A DNA stretch of 64,000 nt from Nocardioides luteus (GTDB taxonomy: Bacteria; Actinomycetota; Actinomycetes; Propionibacteriales; Nocardioidaceae): NCBI RefSeq assembly GCF_014648595.1, contig NZ_BMRK01000007.1, forward strand, positions 1 through 64,000, written 5' to 3'. Shown piece by piece: positions 16,881 to 25,226 of the stretch. Each line of letters opens with the position of its first letter. The stretch's first letter is position 1. Both the position numbers and the translations under genes were made by a program. Under the pieces are notes generated by a model. It was not told where the DNA came from. It ran no database searches and saw nothing but the letters and a program-made list of their open reading frames with translations.

Positions 16881-17044
16881 GGTGTGACGTCGACCACAAC
16901 TGCGTTGACGCACCTATTGAGGCGGTGGGCGCCGATCGCTGGCAACCGAGTCGGCCCCGGGAGGTCTCGGAGCGGGTGAAAATTGTCAGATCGGTGACAA
17001 CTTCGCCTCAGTCCCCAAAAGTTGTGAGGGTCGTCACAACTTTT
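16881..17044. promoter_or_regulatory. Three N6-spaced dyads in the divergent promoter region
   Basis: This 335-bp intergenic region (16845-17179) carries GTGTGA-CGTCGA-CCACAA (16882-16899), TTGTCA-GATCGG-TGACAA (16983-17000) and the longest, an 11-bp-arm perfect dyad AAAAGTTGTGA-GGGTCG-TCACAACTTTT (17017-17044). All use a 6-bp spacer. The last two centres are 39 bp apart. The probable ligand is the PucR-type protein encoded at 17180, which would control itself and the secreted-protein operon. That binding is inferred. Confidence 0.7.
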
Positions 17045-17179
17045 CACCCTTGTCTCGGCTCGTGCGCAGATCGCTCTGGACGACGGGTCGGCGGGGCCCT
17101 TCACTACAGGTGGGATGACGTCCCCCGCGCGGCACCCCACGTCGCGGCAGAGCGAGGGACGGATGTGGAGGAGAGTTAC

Positions 17180-18421
17180 GTGACTTCGACGACACGACCG
17201 AACAGGGACACGTTCACGGGCCTGATCCCGAGGAGGCCCCATCCGACGCTGCGGATCAACCTGTCACCGCCACCGAACGCGATCGCCCGGGAGATCGTGG
17301 TGGCCTGCCGGCCGCGGGCACGGCGCCTGTCGAACCGCATCGCCGGCCGCATCTGCCACGAGGTCGCCGCTTTCGGCGACCCGCGGGTGCACGACCTGAT
17401 CGAAGAGGCGCTGGGCGAGGCGGTCGCGCTGTTCATCGACGCGATGGCCGGCGCTCCCGTACGAGGCACCACCGTCGCGGACATCTATCAGCGGCTGGGC
17501 AACCGGGAGGGGCGGGCCGGGCACAACCTCGACGCCATGCGGGCCGCCCACCACATCGCGACCCAGGAGTCGTGGCGGGAGCTGTCCAAGATCGCCGAGG
17601 AGCTCGACCTGCCGGTCGCCGCGGTCGGCTATCTCGCCGAGGCGCTCCTCGACTACCAGCACCAGCTCCTCGAGCACGCGATGCGGGGTTTCGCCGAGCC
17701 CGCGCCGCCCGCCGACCCTCGCTTCCAGCTCTTCGCGTCGCTCATCGGTGCCGTGCCGACCACCGACCTGGCGGCCCTGGCCGAGCGGGCCGGCTGGACG
17801 ACCACCGACCGGGTGGCCGTCGCGGTCGTCCCCGGCGAACCCGTCTCCGCCGACCTCACCGCCCCCACCGCCCGGCTGATCACCGGCCGCAGCGAGGACG
17901 CCACCATCCTGATCGGCCCCGCCTCCGAGCTGCACCCGCGCGCCACCGCGATCGCGGCGGCCACCGACCGTCCGGTCGCGGTCACCTGGGAGGTACGCCT
18001 CGCCGACACCCACCACGCCGTACGTTGGGGTCAGCGCGCCCTCGCCCTGGTCGCCGAGCAGGTCATCCGCCCCGCCGAGGACGGCGTCGTGTGGTGCGCC
18101 CAGCACCAGTCGGAGCTGTGCCTGTACGCCGACCCGAAGCTGCGCCGCTTCGCCGACGAACAGCTCCTCGCGCCCCTACTGGACGAGACCCCGAAGCGCC
18201 GTCTGGCACTGGCCGAGACGATGCTCGTCTGGCTGCGTACCCGCCCCAGCGCTCCCGCCGTCGCCGAGCTCCTCGCCGTCCACGAGCAGACCGTCCGCCA
18301 CCGCCTCAAGCGCATCAAGGAGCTCTTCGGCGACCGCCTCAGCGACCCCGCCGAGACCGTCGGCCTCCTCGCCGCGCTGGAGTCGACCACTCCCCGGTGG
18401 CGCCGGGAGATCGCGTGTTGA
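17180..18421 (+). CDS. PucR-family transcriptional regulator
   Basis: A 413-residue regulator with the PucR C-terminal helix-turn-helix: ETMLVWLRTRPSAPAVAELL then VHEQTVRHRLKRIKELFGDR, in the last 70 residues. The middle (about 175-330) fits the GGDEF-like/CdaR domain of this family, and the N-terminal 170 residues are helical (RsbRD-like). GTG 17180 follows GGAGGAG and is preferred over longer frames from 16925, which would run through the operator dyads. It is divergent from three secreted-protein genes and ends three bases from the convergent cobL. Its inducer is unknown. Confidence 0.85.
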   Translation: MTSTTRPNRDTFTGLIPRRPHPTLRINLSPPPNAIAREIVVACRPRARRLSNRIAGRICHEVAAFGDPRVHDLIEEALGEAVALFIDAMAGAPVRGTTVADIYQRLGNREGRAGHNLDAMRAAHHIATQESWRELSKIAEELDLPVAAVGYLAEALLDYQHQLLEHAMRGFAEPAPPADPRFQLFASLIGAVPTTDLAALAERAGWTTTDRVAVAVVPGEPVSADLTAPTARLITGRSEDATILIGPASELHPRATAIAAATDRPVAVTWEVRLADTHHAVRWGQRALALVAEQVIRPAEDGVVWCAQHQSELCLYADPKLRRFADEQLLAPLLDETPKRRLALAETMLVWLRTRPSAPAVAELLAVHEQTVRHRLKRIKELFGDRLSDPAETVGLLAALESTTPRWRREIAC

Positions 18422-18424
18422 CCC

Positions 18425-19726
18425 TCACCGAGCCCACTGCACGACCGCGCGCTGGGGCGCCCAGCCGCGGAAGGTGCCGATCGAGTCGACGGACTCGACC
18501 GAGATCCGGGTCAGCTCGCCGCCTCGCTCCGCGTGCTGCCGCGCCAGGAGCTGCTCGGTCTCCAGGGTGACGCCGTGGACGACGATCCGGCCGCCGGGGC
18601 GGAGGGCGGCGAGGCAGGCGTCGAGCACGCCGGGGCGGGTCGCGCCGCCGCCGATGAAGATCGCGTCGGGTGGTCGGAGGTCGGCGAGTGCGTCGGGGGC
18701 TCGTCCTTCGACGATCCGTAGTCCTGGGGTGCCGAGCCTCGCCGCGTTTCGGGCGATCCGGGAGGCCCGCTCGGGGTGGCTCTCGACGGCGGTGGCGGTG
18801 CAGGTCGGGTGGGCCCGCATCCACTCGATCCCCACCGATCCGGCACCTGCGCCGACGTCCCAGAGGTGCTCGCCGGGGGTCGGGGCCAGCCGGGCGAGGG
18901 CTGAGGCGCGGAGGTCTCGTTTGGTCAGCTGGCCGTCGTGCTCGAAGGCGTCGTCGGGGAGGCCGGGGGTCCAGGAGGTGGGGAACGACTGTGTTGGTCT
19001 CGACACGCCTCCGCCTAGCGGCTCCGGCGGCTCGACCGGCGTGGAACCCTCACCCCCGCTGGTTGAGCCGGACCCGCGAGGAACGAGCGGGTCCGTGTCG
19101 AAACCAACACGGTCGCGTACGCATTCGATCGCCACGATGTTGAGCTTCGGCGACTCGGCGGCCCACGCCTCAGCGACAGCCGTACGCCTGCTCTCCGAAG
19201 TCGCTCCGAGGTCACCCAGAACGGTCATCACCGAGGCTCCGAAACCGGTTCTGACCAGGAGCTCCGCGATCTCGGCCGGAGTCGACCCGTCCGACGAGAG
19301 AGCCAAGATCCGACGCCCCGGCGCGAGCTCCCGAGCGACCAGCGCCACATCCCGACCGACCACGCTGACGACCGTGCACGACTCGGCCGCCCACCCCATC
19401 CGCGCACGAGCGAGCGAGACGGAGGAGACGGCCGGCTCGATGCGTACGTTCTCGCGACCGAGCAGGTCGATCAGGGTGGTGCCGATGCCGGAGACGAGCG
19501 GGTCTCCTGAAGCCAGTGCCACCGCGTCGCCGAGGCCTTCGAGCAGGTCGGGAAGGCCCTCGCGCAGCGGCGACGGCCACGGCTCCCGCCGCTGCCCAGG
19601 CACGTCGGGGACCAGGGCGAGATGGCGCTTACCCCCCAGCAGGACCGAGGCTTCCCGGATCAGCTGCTGGTGACGTACCGGAATCTCGTCCCAACCCCCG
19701 GCACCGATGCCCACCACGACGATCAT
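18425..19726 (-). CDS. cobL: Precorrin-6Y C5,15-methyltransferase (decarboxylating)
   Basis: A 433-residue bifunctional enzyme: an N-terminal CbiE-type C5-methylase (MIVVVGIGAGGWDEIPVRHQ, VALASGDPLVSGIGTTL) and a C-terminal CbiT-type C15-methylase/decarboxylase (LTKRDLRASALARLAP, LWDVGAGAGSVGIEW, FIGGGATRPGV). It turns precorrin-6B into precorrin-8X, the substrate of CobH. Between the domains (about residues 205-247) lies a repeat-derived linker, so the true inter-domain spacer has been lengthened. The ATG at 19726 precedes MIVVVG; the frame is open far upstream but without homology. It is divergent from the riboswitch at 19760 and convergent with the PucR gene. Confidence 0.93.
   Translation of the reverse strand: MIVVVGIGAGGWDEIPVRHQQLIREASVLLGGKRHLALVPDVPGQRREPWPSPLREGLPDLLEGLGDAVALASGDPLVSGIGTTLIDLLGRENVRIEPAVSSVSLARARMGWAAESCTVVSVVGRDVALVARELAPGRRILALSSDGSTPAEIAELLVRTGFGASVMTVLGDLGATSESRRTAVAEAWAAESPKLNIVAIECVRDRVGFDTDPLVPRGSGSTSGGEGSTPVEPPEPLGGGVSRPTQSFPTSWTPGLPDDAFEHDGQLTKRDLRASALARLAPTPGEHLWDVGAGAGSVGIEWMRAHPTCTATAVESHPERASRIARNAARLGTPGLRIVEGRAPDALADLRPPDAIFIGGGATRPGVLDACLAALRPGGRIVVHGVTLETEQLLARQHAERGGELTRISVESVDSIGTFRGWAPQRAVVQWAR
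18984..19115. repeat. Repeat block in the CobL inter-domain linker
   Basis: GTGTTGGTCTCGACAC (18991-19006) and GTGTCGAAACCAACAC (19095-19110) flank a CGCCTCCGCCTAGCGGCTCC segment and a GAGCCGGACCCGCGAGGAAC segment. Compared with cobIJ, the two arms are in the opposite order, as if the module had been turned inside out. Confidence 0.8.
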
Positions 19727-19759
19727 GGGGCCAGACGCTACAGTGACCGCACAGACGCG

Positions 19760-19900
19760 AGGTGCCCTGACTGCCCAGCCATCGCCAGACGGTGAGGACG
19801 GTGGGACGGGAGAATCTGGGAAGCCGGTGAGATTCCGGCGCAGGCCCGCTGCGGTGAACCGAGCCCCATCACGGGGACTCGGCAAGTCCGAAGACCGGCC
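19760..19900 (+). promoter_or_regulatory. Cobalamin riboswitch 2, upstream of the chelatase gene
   Basis: The elements GAAGCCGGTGAGATTCCGG (preceded by a GGTGCC-type 5' arm), GCAGGCCCGCTGCGGTGAAC and the 3' box AAGTCCGAAGACCGGCC are present. The accessory-arm GGGAAGG element is not obvious, so it is a shorter variant than riboswitch 1. It should control the 19943-26215 operon. Confidence 0.88.
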
Positions 19901-19942
19901 CCGCGTCCGCCCATTGAACGCGATAGGGAGCGGGAGCCTCTC

Positions 19943-22042
19943 ATGCCGGTGCACTACCCATTTTCTGCTGTCCTCGGCTGCGCAGCCGACTCGGCCACAG
20001 ACCTCGACGACATGGGCCTCGCGCTCGTGCTCACCACGATCTCGCCGGAGATCGGCGGCGTCCTCGTCCGTGGCGAGAAGGGCACGGCGAAGTCGACAGC
20101 CGTACGTGGCCTGGCGGCCGTGCTGCCGTCGATCTCGGTCTACGCGGGAGACCGGTTCTCGATCGATCCCGACGACCCGTCCGCGGAGTCGCCGGACGGT
20201 CCGTTCGGGCCGGGCGTTGCGGTGGAGAGCCGCCCGGTGCGCCTGGTGGAGCTCCCGGTGGGCGCCACCGAGGACCGGGTCGTCGGCTCGCTCCACCTGG
20301 AGAGCGCACTCTCGCGCGGCGCGATCGAGTTCGAGCCGGGGCTGCTGGCGCGCGCCCACCGCGGGCTGCTGTACGTCGACGAGGTCAACCTGCTCCACGA
20401 CCACCTCGTCGACCTGCTGCTCGACGCCGCCGCGATGGGCCGGGTCTCGATCGAGCGCGACGGTGTCTCGATCGAGCACGCCTCGCGCTTCGTGCTGATC
20501 GGCACCATGAATCCGGAGGAGGGCGAGCTGCGCCCGCAGCTCCTGGACCGCTTCGGGCTCACCGTCGAGGTCGCCGCGCCTCGGGACCCGGCGCTGCGCG
20601 CGGAGGTGGTACGCCGCCGGATGGCGTTCGACCTGGACGCTGCCGCTTTCGCCGAGGGCTTCGCTTCTGCCGAGCGGGAGCTGACTGCCCGGATCGTCGC
20701 CGCGCGTGGGCTGGTCGGGAAGGTGCGGCTCACCGAGCCCGGGCTGCTCAAGATCGCCGAGGTCTGCGCGGCATTCGAGGTCGACGGGCTGCGTGCCGAC
20801 ATCGTCACCGCCCGCACCGCCGTCGCCCACGCGGCCTGGGCCGGCCGCTCCGAGGTCACTCGTGCTGACATCCGGCGGGCTGCGCTGCTGGCTCTGCCGC
20901 ATCGGCGTCGGCGGAATCCGTTCGATGCGCCCGGGCTCGATGAGGAGCTGCTCGATCGGATCCTCGGGGATGACGAGCTGCCGCCTGATCCGCCGGAGGG
21001 GCCGGACGACCCGGAGGTCGAGCCTGTCGAGGCCGCTCCTCAGGAGACCTCGACCACGGACGAGGTCTCGACAAGCTCGACCAGCGATGACGCCCCGTCG
21101 GTCGAGCCCGGCGAGCGCCAGCGAGCCGGTGTCGAGACCAACACAGACGCTTCCGAGGACGATCAGCCCGGGGTCTCGACAAGCTCGACCTCCGGTGGGG
21201 ACGGCTCGACCACCGCCGCCGCCCCCGCCTACCGCCCCCGTCTCCTGACGGTCACCGGCGTAGGCACCGGAAGGACCGGTGGCCGCAGCAAGGCGATCGG
21301 CACCACCGGCCGCCGGATCGGCGCGGACACCAGCACCCACGGCTCGCTCCACCTCGTCGAGACGCTCAAGGCGGCCGCCGGGAAGCAGAGCGCCCGACCG
21401 CGTACCTCTGCGCAGGTCGAGCTCCGACCCGAGGACCTCCGCACCGCGGTGCGCGAGGGGCGGGAGGCCAACCTGGTGCTGTTCTGCGTGGACGCGTCCG
21501 GGTCGATGGCCGCGCGCAAGCGGATGGCGCAGGTGAAGGCGGCGGTGCTCTCGCTGCTGCTCGACGCCTACCGGCGCCGCGACAAGGTCGGCATGATCAC
21601 CTTCCGCGGCGAGGACGCCGAGCTGGTCCTGCCGCCGACCGGCTCGGTCGACCTCGCCGCAGCGCGCCTCGACGAGGTGCCCGCCGGAGGACGTACGCCA
21701 TTGGCCGAAGGCCTCCTCGAGGCCGCCCGGGTGCTGCAGCGCGAGCGGCTTCGCGACCCCGATCTGCGGCCGCTGCTGGTTGTCGTCACCGACGGGCGTG
21801 CCAACTCCAAGGCACACGGCAAGGAGGCGGTCCGACGCTCGCAGCAGGCCGCCGCGTACGTCGCCGGCCTGGGGGTCACCACCGTCGTCATCGACTCCGA
21901 GAGCGGGCCGATGCGGCTCGGGCTGGCGCGTGAGCTGGCCGGTCATCTGGGCGCGGAGCACGTGCCGGTCGCCGAGGTGAGTGCCGAGGCGCTGACCTCC
22001 GCGGTGCAGAGCCGCACGCAGACCTGGAAGGGAGCGGCCTGA
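19943..22042 (+). CDS. ChlI/ChlD-type AAA+ and VWA chelatase subunit (putative cobaltochelatase partner of CobN)
   Basis: A 699-residue fusion of a magnesium-chelatase I-like AAA+ ATPase (Walker A GEKGTAKST near residue 43, Walker B GLLYVDEVNLL, MNPEEGELRPQLLDRFG) and a D-like von Willebrand A domain with MIDAS motif DASGSMAARKRM near residue 515. Actinobacteria commonly use this protein with CobN for ATP-driven cobalt insertion into hydrogenobyrinate diamide, in place of CobS/CobT chelatase subunits. The proline/acidic linker has been enlarged by about 70 residues of repeat translation (about 357-426). It is the first gene after riboswitch 2, and its stop overlaps the cobO ATG. Confidence 0.9.
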   Translation: MPVHYPFSAVLGCAADSATDLDDMGLALVLTTISPEIGGVLVRGEKGTAKSTAVRGLAAVLPSISVYAGDRFSIDPDDPSAESPDGPFGPGVAVESRPVRLVELPVGATEDRVVGSLHLESALSRGAIEFEPGLLARAHRGLLYVDEVNLLHDHLVDLLLDAAAMGRVSIERDGVSIEHASRFVLIGTMNPEEGELRPQLLDRFGLTVEVAAPRDPALRAEVVRRRMAFDLDAAAFAEGFASAERELTARIVAARGLVGKVRLTEPGLLKIAEVCAAFEVDGLRADIVTARTAVAHAAWAGRSEVTRADIRRAALLALPHRRRRNPFDAPGLDEELLDRILGDDELPPDPPEGPDDPEVEPVEAAPQETSTTDEVSTSSTSDDAPSVEPGERQRAGVETNTDASEDDQPGVSTSSTSGGDGSTTAAAPAYRPRLLTVTGVGTGRTGGRSKAIGTTGRRIGADTSTHGSLHLVETLKAAAGKQSARPRTSAQVELRPEDLRTAVREGREANLVLFCVDASGSMAARKRMAQVKAAVLSLLLDAYRRRDKVGMITFRGEDAELVLPPTGSVDLAAARLDEVPAGGRTPLAEGLLEAARVLQRERLRDPDLRPLLVVVTDGRANSKAHGKEAVRRSQQAAAYVAGLGVTTVVIDSESGPMRLGLARELAGHLGAEHVPVAEVSAEALTSAVQSRTQTWKGAA
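21013..21222. repeat. Repeat block in the chelatase AAA-VWA linker
   Basis: Units of the 24-bp family at about 21015-21033, 21064-21087 and 21172-21197, plus one half of the long module (GGTCGAGCCCGGCGAGCGCC to GTGTCGAGACCAACACA, 21099-21146). All are open in frame as VEPVEA, VSTSSTS and VETNTD-type peptides. Confidence 0.82.
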
Positions 22043-22656
22043 TGCCGAAGGGACAGCCGCTCGTCGTACCGGACGACGGGCTCACCACCCGCCAGCGTCG
22101 CAACCGGCCGCTGCTGATGGTCCACACCGGGCCCGGCAAGGGGAAGTCGACCGCGGCCTTCGGGCTCGCGCTGCGCGCGTGGAACCAGGGATGGCGGATC
22201 GGGGTCTTCCAGTTCGTGAAGTCGGCCAAGTGGCGCATCGGCGAGCAGACGGTGCTGGAACGCCTCGGTGCGCTGCACGAGGAGACCGGCGAGGGCGGGC
22301 CGGTCGACTGGCACAAGATGGGCTCCGGCTGGTCCTGGTCGCGCAAGCAGGGCGACGCCGAGGACCATGCCGCGGCGGCCGCCGAGGGCTGGGCCGAGAT
22401 CAGACGGTGCCTGGCGGACGAGCGTTACGACCTGCTCGTGCTCGACGAGTTCACCTATCCGATCAAGTGGGGTTGGGTCTCCGCCGACGAGGTGGCCTCG
22501 GTGCTCGCTTCGCGGCCCGGGCGTCAGCACGTCGTGATCACCGGTCGGGATGCCGATCCGGCGTTGCTCGAGGTCGCCGACCTGGTCACCGAGATGACCA
22601 AGATCAAGCACCCCATGGACGCCGGTCAGAAGGGCCAGCGGGGCATCGAATGGTGA
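22042..22656 (+). CDS. cobO: Cob(I)yrinic acid a,c-diamide adenosyltransferase
   Basis: A 204-residue CobA/CobO-type adenosyltransferase that transfers the 5'-deoxyadenosyl group from ATP to the reduced corrinoid. The P-loop HTGPGKGKSTAAFGLALR is at about residues 32-49, with VLDEFTYPIKWGWV and HVVITGRDADPALLEVADL further on, and the C-terminal KHPMDAGQKGQRGIEW motif is characteristic. Length matches the family. It is coupled at both ends: TGATG with the chelatase gene and an overlap with cobB-cobC. Confidence 0.95.
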   Translation: MPKGQPLVVPDDGLTTRQRRNRPLLMVHTGPGKGKSTAAFGLALRAWNQGWRIGVFQFVKSAKWRIGEQTVLERLGALHEETGEGGPVDWHKMGSGWSWSRKQGDAEDHAAAAAEGWAEIRRCLADERYDLLVLDEFTYPIKWGWVSADEVASVLASRPGRQHVVITGRDADPALLEVADLVTEMTKIKHPMDAGQKGQRGIEW

Positions 22657-25226
22657 GCCTGCCCCGGCTGGTGGTGGCTGCCCCTTCGACCGGGTCGGGG
22701 AAGACGACCGTCGCCACCGGGCTGATGGCCGCGCTGCGTACGTTCTCCGGGTTGACGGTCAGCGGTCACAAGGTCGGCCCCGACTACATCGACCCGGGTT
22801 ACCACGCGCTCGCCACCGGGCGGCCGGGACGCAACCTCGACCCGCATCTGGTCGGCGAGGAGCGGGTGGTGCCGCTGCTGCTCCATGGTGCCGTCGGCGC
22901 CGACGTCGCGGTCGTCGAGGGCGTCATGGGCCTCTACGACGGGCGCCTCGGCACCTCCGGGTTCGCCTCGACCGCTCATGTCGCCGCACTGACCTCCTCG
23001 CCGGTGGTGCTGGTGCTCGACGTCGCCCGGATGTCGCGCTCCACCGCCGCGATCGCCGCCGGGATGGCGGTCTTCGACCCGTCCGTACGCATCGGGGGAG
23101 TCGTGCTCAACCGGTGTCGTCCGGGGAGGAACGCCGACGAGATCACCGGCGCTCTGGAGCACGTCGGGCTGCCGGTGCTCGGGATGCTGCCGCCCGATGA
23201 CTCGCTCGCCACCCCGTCGCGCCACCTCGGGCTCGTGCCCGTCGACGAGCGGGCGGAGTCGGTCGCGCTGATCGAGCGGCTGGGGGAGCAGGTCGCCGCT
23301 CATCTGGATCTTGCCGCGCTCATGGAGGTCGCGCGGTCTGCCCCGGGGCTCGAGGGAGATGCCTGGGATCCGGGGCTGGCGTTGGCAGTGGCCGGGGGCG
23401 GGCAGAATCCCGCCATGGCGGGAAAATGGGCCTCCCAGGGTAGCGATGTGGTCCCATTTTCCCGCCATGGCGGGAAAATGCACGGCTCGGCCGGATCACG
23501 GCAACGGGAGCGCCCGATCATCGCCGTCGCCGGCGGCCGCGCGTTCACGTTCCGCTATCCCGAGACCGAGGAGCTCCTGGCGGCAGCAGGCTGCGACGTA
23601 CGCTCCTTCGACCCGCTCACCGACCCCGCGCTCCCCGAGGGCACCAGCGGGATCTACCTCGGCGGTGGCTTCCCCGAGATGTACGCCGCCGAGCTCGCCG
23701 CCAACCGGTCGCTGCTCGCCGACCTCCGGACCGCGGTGGAAGCCGGGATCCCGACGGTCGCCGAGTGCGCCGGGCTCCTCTATCTGGCCGAGTCGCTCGA
23801 CGGCACCCCCATGGCCGGCGCCGTGCCCGCCCACGCCGCCATGAGCGAACGGCTCACTCTGCGCTACCCCGTCGCGACCGCCGCCTCCGACTCCCTCCTC
23901 ACCCGCGGCGGCGAGGAGGTCACCGGCCACGAGTTCCACCGCACCACCACCTCACCCGCCGCCGGATCCGAGGCTGCCTGGACCATCGACGGCGCACCGA
24001 CCGGCTTCAGCAGCGACACGGTGCATGCGGCGTACCTGCACGTGCACTGGGCCGGATATCCCCATCTGGCAGCTCGTTTCGCGGCTGCGGCTCATGAGGC
24101 GAGGGCGCATTTTCCCGCCATGGCGGGAAAATGCGCCGCAGAGACCGCTGACTCGCCCGCAGAATCCCGCCATGGCGGGAAAATCACCTCCCCCGCACCA
24201 GCCACCCCCGACAGCCCGCCGAACGACCCGCTGCGACATCACGGAGATGTCGAAGTCGGCGACGACCTGCTCGACTTCGCGGTGAACGTCTACCCGGGCG
24301 AGCGGCCGAGCTGGCTCGACGAGGCGCTCCACGAGTCGCTCGCCTCGGCCGCCTATCCCGACGAGGAGCCCGCCCGCGCTGCGCTGGCCAAGCACCACGG
24401 CCGCGAGCGTGCCGAGGTGCTGCCGACGGCGGGGGCGGCGGAGGCATTCACTCTCGTCGCGCGAGCACGGCCGTGGCAGAAGCCTGTCGTCGTCCATCCC
24501 CAGTTCACCGAGCCGCACGCGGCGCTCGAGCAGGCCGGCCACCAGGTCACCGAGGTGCGTCTGAGCGCCCGGGACGGATTCTCACTCGACCCGGCCGCGG
24601 TGCCCGACGACGCGGACCTGGTCATGATCGGCAACCCGACCAACCCCACCGGCGTGCTCCACCCGGCCACCGCCATCCGAAAGCTCCTCCGCCCAAGGCG
24701 GCTGGTCGTCGTCGACGAGGCGTTCATGGATGCGGTGCCCGGCGAGCCGGAGACGCTCACCACCACCCGCGACGACGGCCTCCTGGTCATCCGCAGCCTC
24801 ACCAAGCACTGGTCGATCCCGGGCGTCCGTGCCGGCTACGTCGTCGGCGACTCCGGGGCGATCAACGACCTCGAGGCCGTGCGTACGCCCTGGTCCGTCT
24901 CGTCCACGGCAGCCGCCGCAATGCTCGCCTGCGCCACCGAGCGCGCGAGCGCCGAAGCCCGCGAGCGCGCGGACCGGATCGGCGCCTGGCGCGACCACCT
25001 CGAGGCGGGTCTCAGAGCGCAGCAGATCGAGCACGTCCCCTCGACGGCCTCCTTCGTCCTCGCCCGCCCGGGAGTAGGGGTCCGCGAGCTTCTGCGCGAC
25101 GAAGGCATCGCCGTACGCCGCGCCGACACCTTCCCCGGCCTGGGCCCGGAGTGGGTGCGGATCGCCGTACGCCCGGTGGAGCAGACCGACCGACTGCTGT
25201 CGGCGCTGAGAAGGTGCAAGCGATGA
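22650..25226 (+). CDS. CobB-CobC fusion: cobyrinate diamide synthase / threonine-phosphate decarboxylase-like
   Basis: An 858-residue two-enzyme protein. Residues 1-480 are CobB (hydrogenobyrinate a,c-diamide synthase): P-loop APSTGSGKTTVATGL, VVEGVMGLYDG, GGGFPEMYA, and glutaminase cysteine in TVAECAGLLYL. Residues about 524-858 are a PLP aminotransferase-fold CobC/CobD-type L-threonine-phosphate decarboxylase: IGNPTNPTGVL, VVDEAFMD and PLP lysine in SLTKHWSIPGVRAGY, which would supply aminopropanol phosphate. Two paired-palindrome insertions occur at residues about 252-280 (inside CobB, before the glutaminase half) and 485-512 (the junction). ATG 22650 overlaps the cobO stop. Confidence 0.9.
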   Translation: MVSLPRLVVAAPSTGSGKTTVATGLMAALRTFSGLTVSGHKVGPDYIDPGYHALATGRPGRNLDPHLVGEERVVPLLLHGAVGADVAVVEGVMGLYDGRLGTSGFASTAHVAALTSSPVVLVLDVARMSRSTAAIAAGMAVFDPSVRIGGVVLNRCRPGRNADEITGALEHVGLPVLGMLPPDDSLATPSRHLGLVPVDERAESVALIERLGEQVAAHLDLAALMEVARSAPGLEGDAWDPGLALAVAGGGQNPAMAGKWASQGSDVVPFSRHGGKMHGSAGSRQRERPIIAVAGGRAFTFRYPETEELLAAAGCDVRSFDPLTDPALPEGTSGIYLGGGFPEMYAAELAANRSLLADLRTAVEAGIPTVAECAGLLYLAESLDGTPMAGAVPAHAAMSERLTLRYPVATAASDSLLTRGGEEVTGHEFHRTTTSPAAGSEAAWTIDGAPTGFSSDTVHAAYLHVHWAGYPHLAARFAAAAHEARAHFPAMAGKCAAETADSPAESRHGGKITSPAPATPDSPPNDPLRHHGDVEVGDDLLDFAVNVYPGERPSWLDEALHESLASAAYPDEEPARAALAKHHGRERAEVLPTAGAAEAFTLVARARPWQKPVVVHPQFTEPHAALEQAGHQVTEVRLSARDGFSLDPAAVPDDADLVMIGNPTNPTGVLHPATAIRKLLRPRRLVVVDEAFMDAVPGEPETLTTTRDDGLLVIRSLTKHWSIPGVRAGYVVGDSGAINDLEAVRTPWSVSSTAAAAMLACATERASAEARERADRIGAWRDHLEAGLRAQQIEHVPSTASFVLARPGVGVRELLRDEGIAVRRADTFPGLGPEWVRIAVRPVEQTDRLLSALRRCKR
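23405..23480. repeat. Palindrome pair 1 inside cobB
   Basis: CCCGCCATGGCGGG occurs at 23409-23422 and 23461-23474. The second is the core of a perfect 26-bp palindrome, CATTTTCCCGCC mirrored (23455-23480). AAAATGGG after the first core is mirrored by CCCATTTT before the second. Core-to-core spacing is 52 bp. The insert reads in frame as NPAMAGKWAS and PFSRHGGKMH. Confidence 0.9.
24104..24182. repeat. Palindrome pair 2 at the CobB-CobC junction
   Basis: The same core, CCCGCCATGGCGGG, is at 24114-24127 and 24166-24179, again 52 bp apart. The first copy is the centre of a perfect 34-bp palindrome (24104-24137, GGCGCATTTTCCCGCCA and its mirror). The arm order is reversed relative to pair 1. Confidence 0.9.

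Noticed and set aside
13505-18421. Prophage or genomic island
   Set aside because: Composition is somewhat different, but no integrase, attachment duplication or phage structural gene is visible.
18425-21961. Minus-strand frame of about 1180 codons beginning inside the chelatase gene
   Set aside because: CobL starts at 19726 with MIVVVGIGAGG; upstream codons are antisense to a better-supported gene.
19943-22042. Magnesium chelatase for chlorophyll
   Set aside because: No bacteriochlorophyll genes occur; B12 riboswitch, cobO neighbour and cobN point to cobalt insertion.
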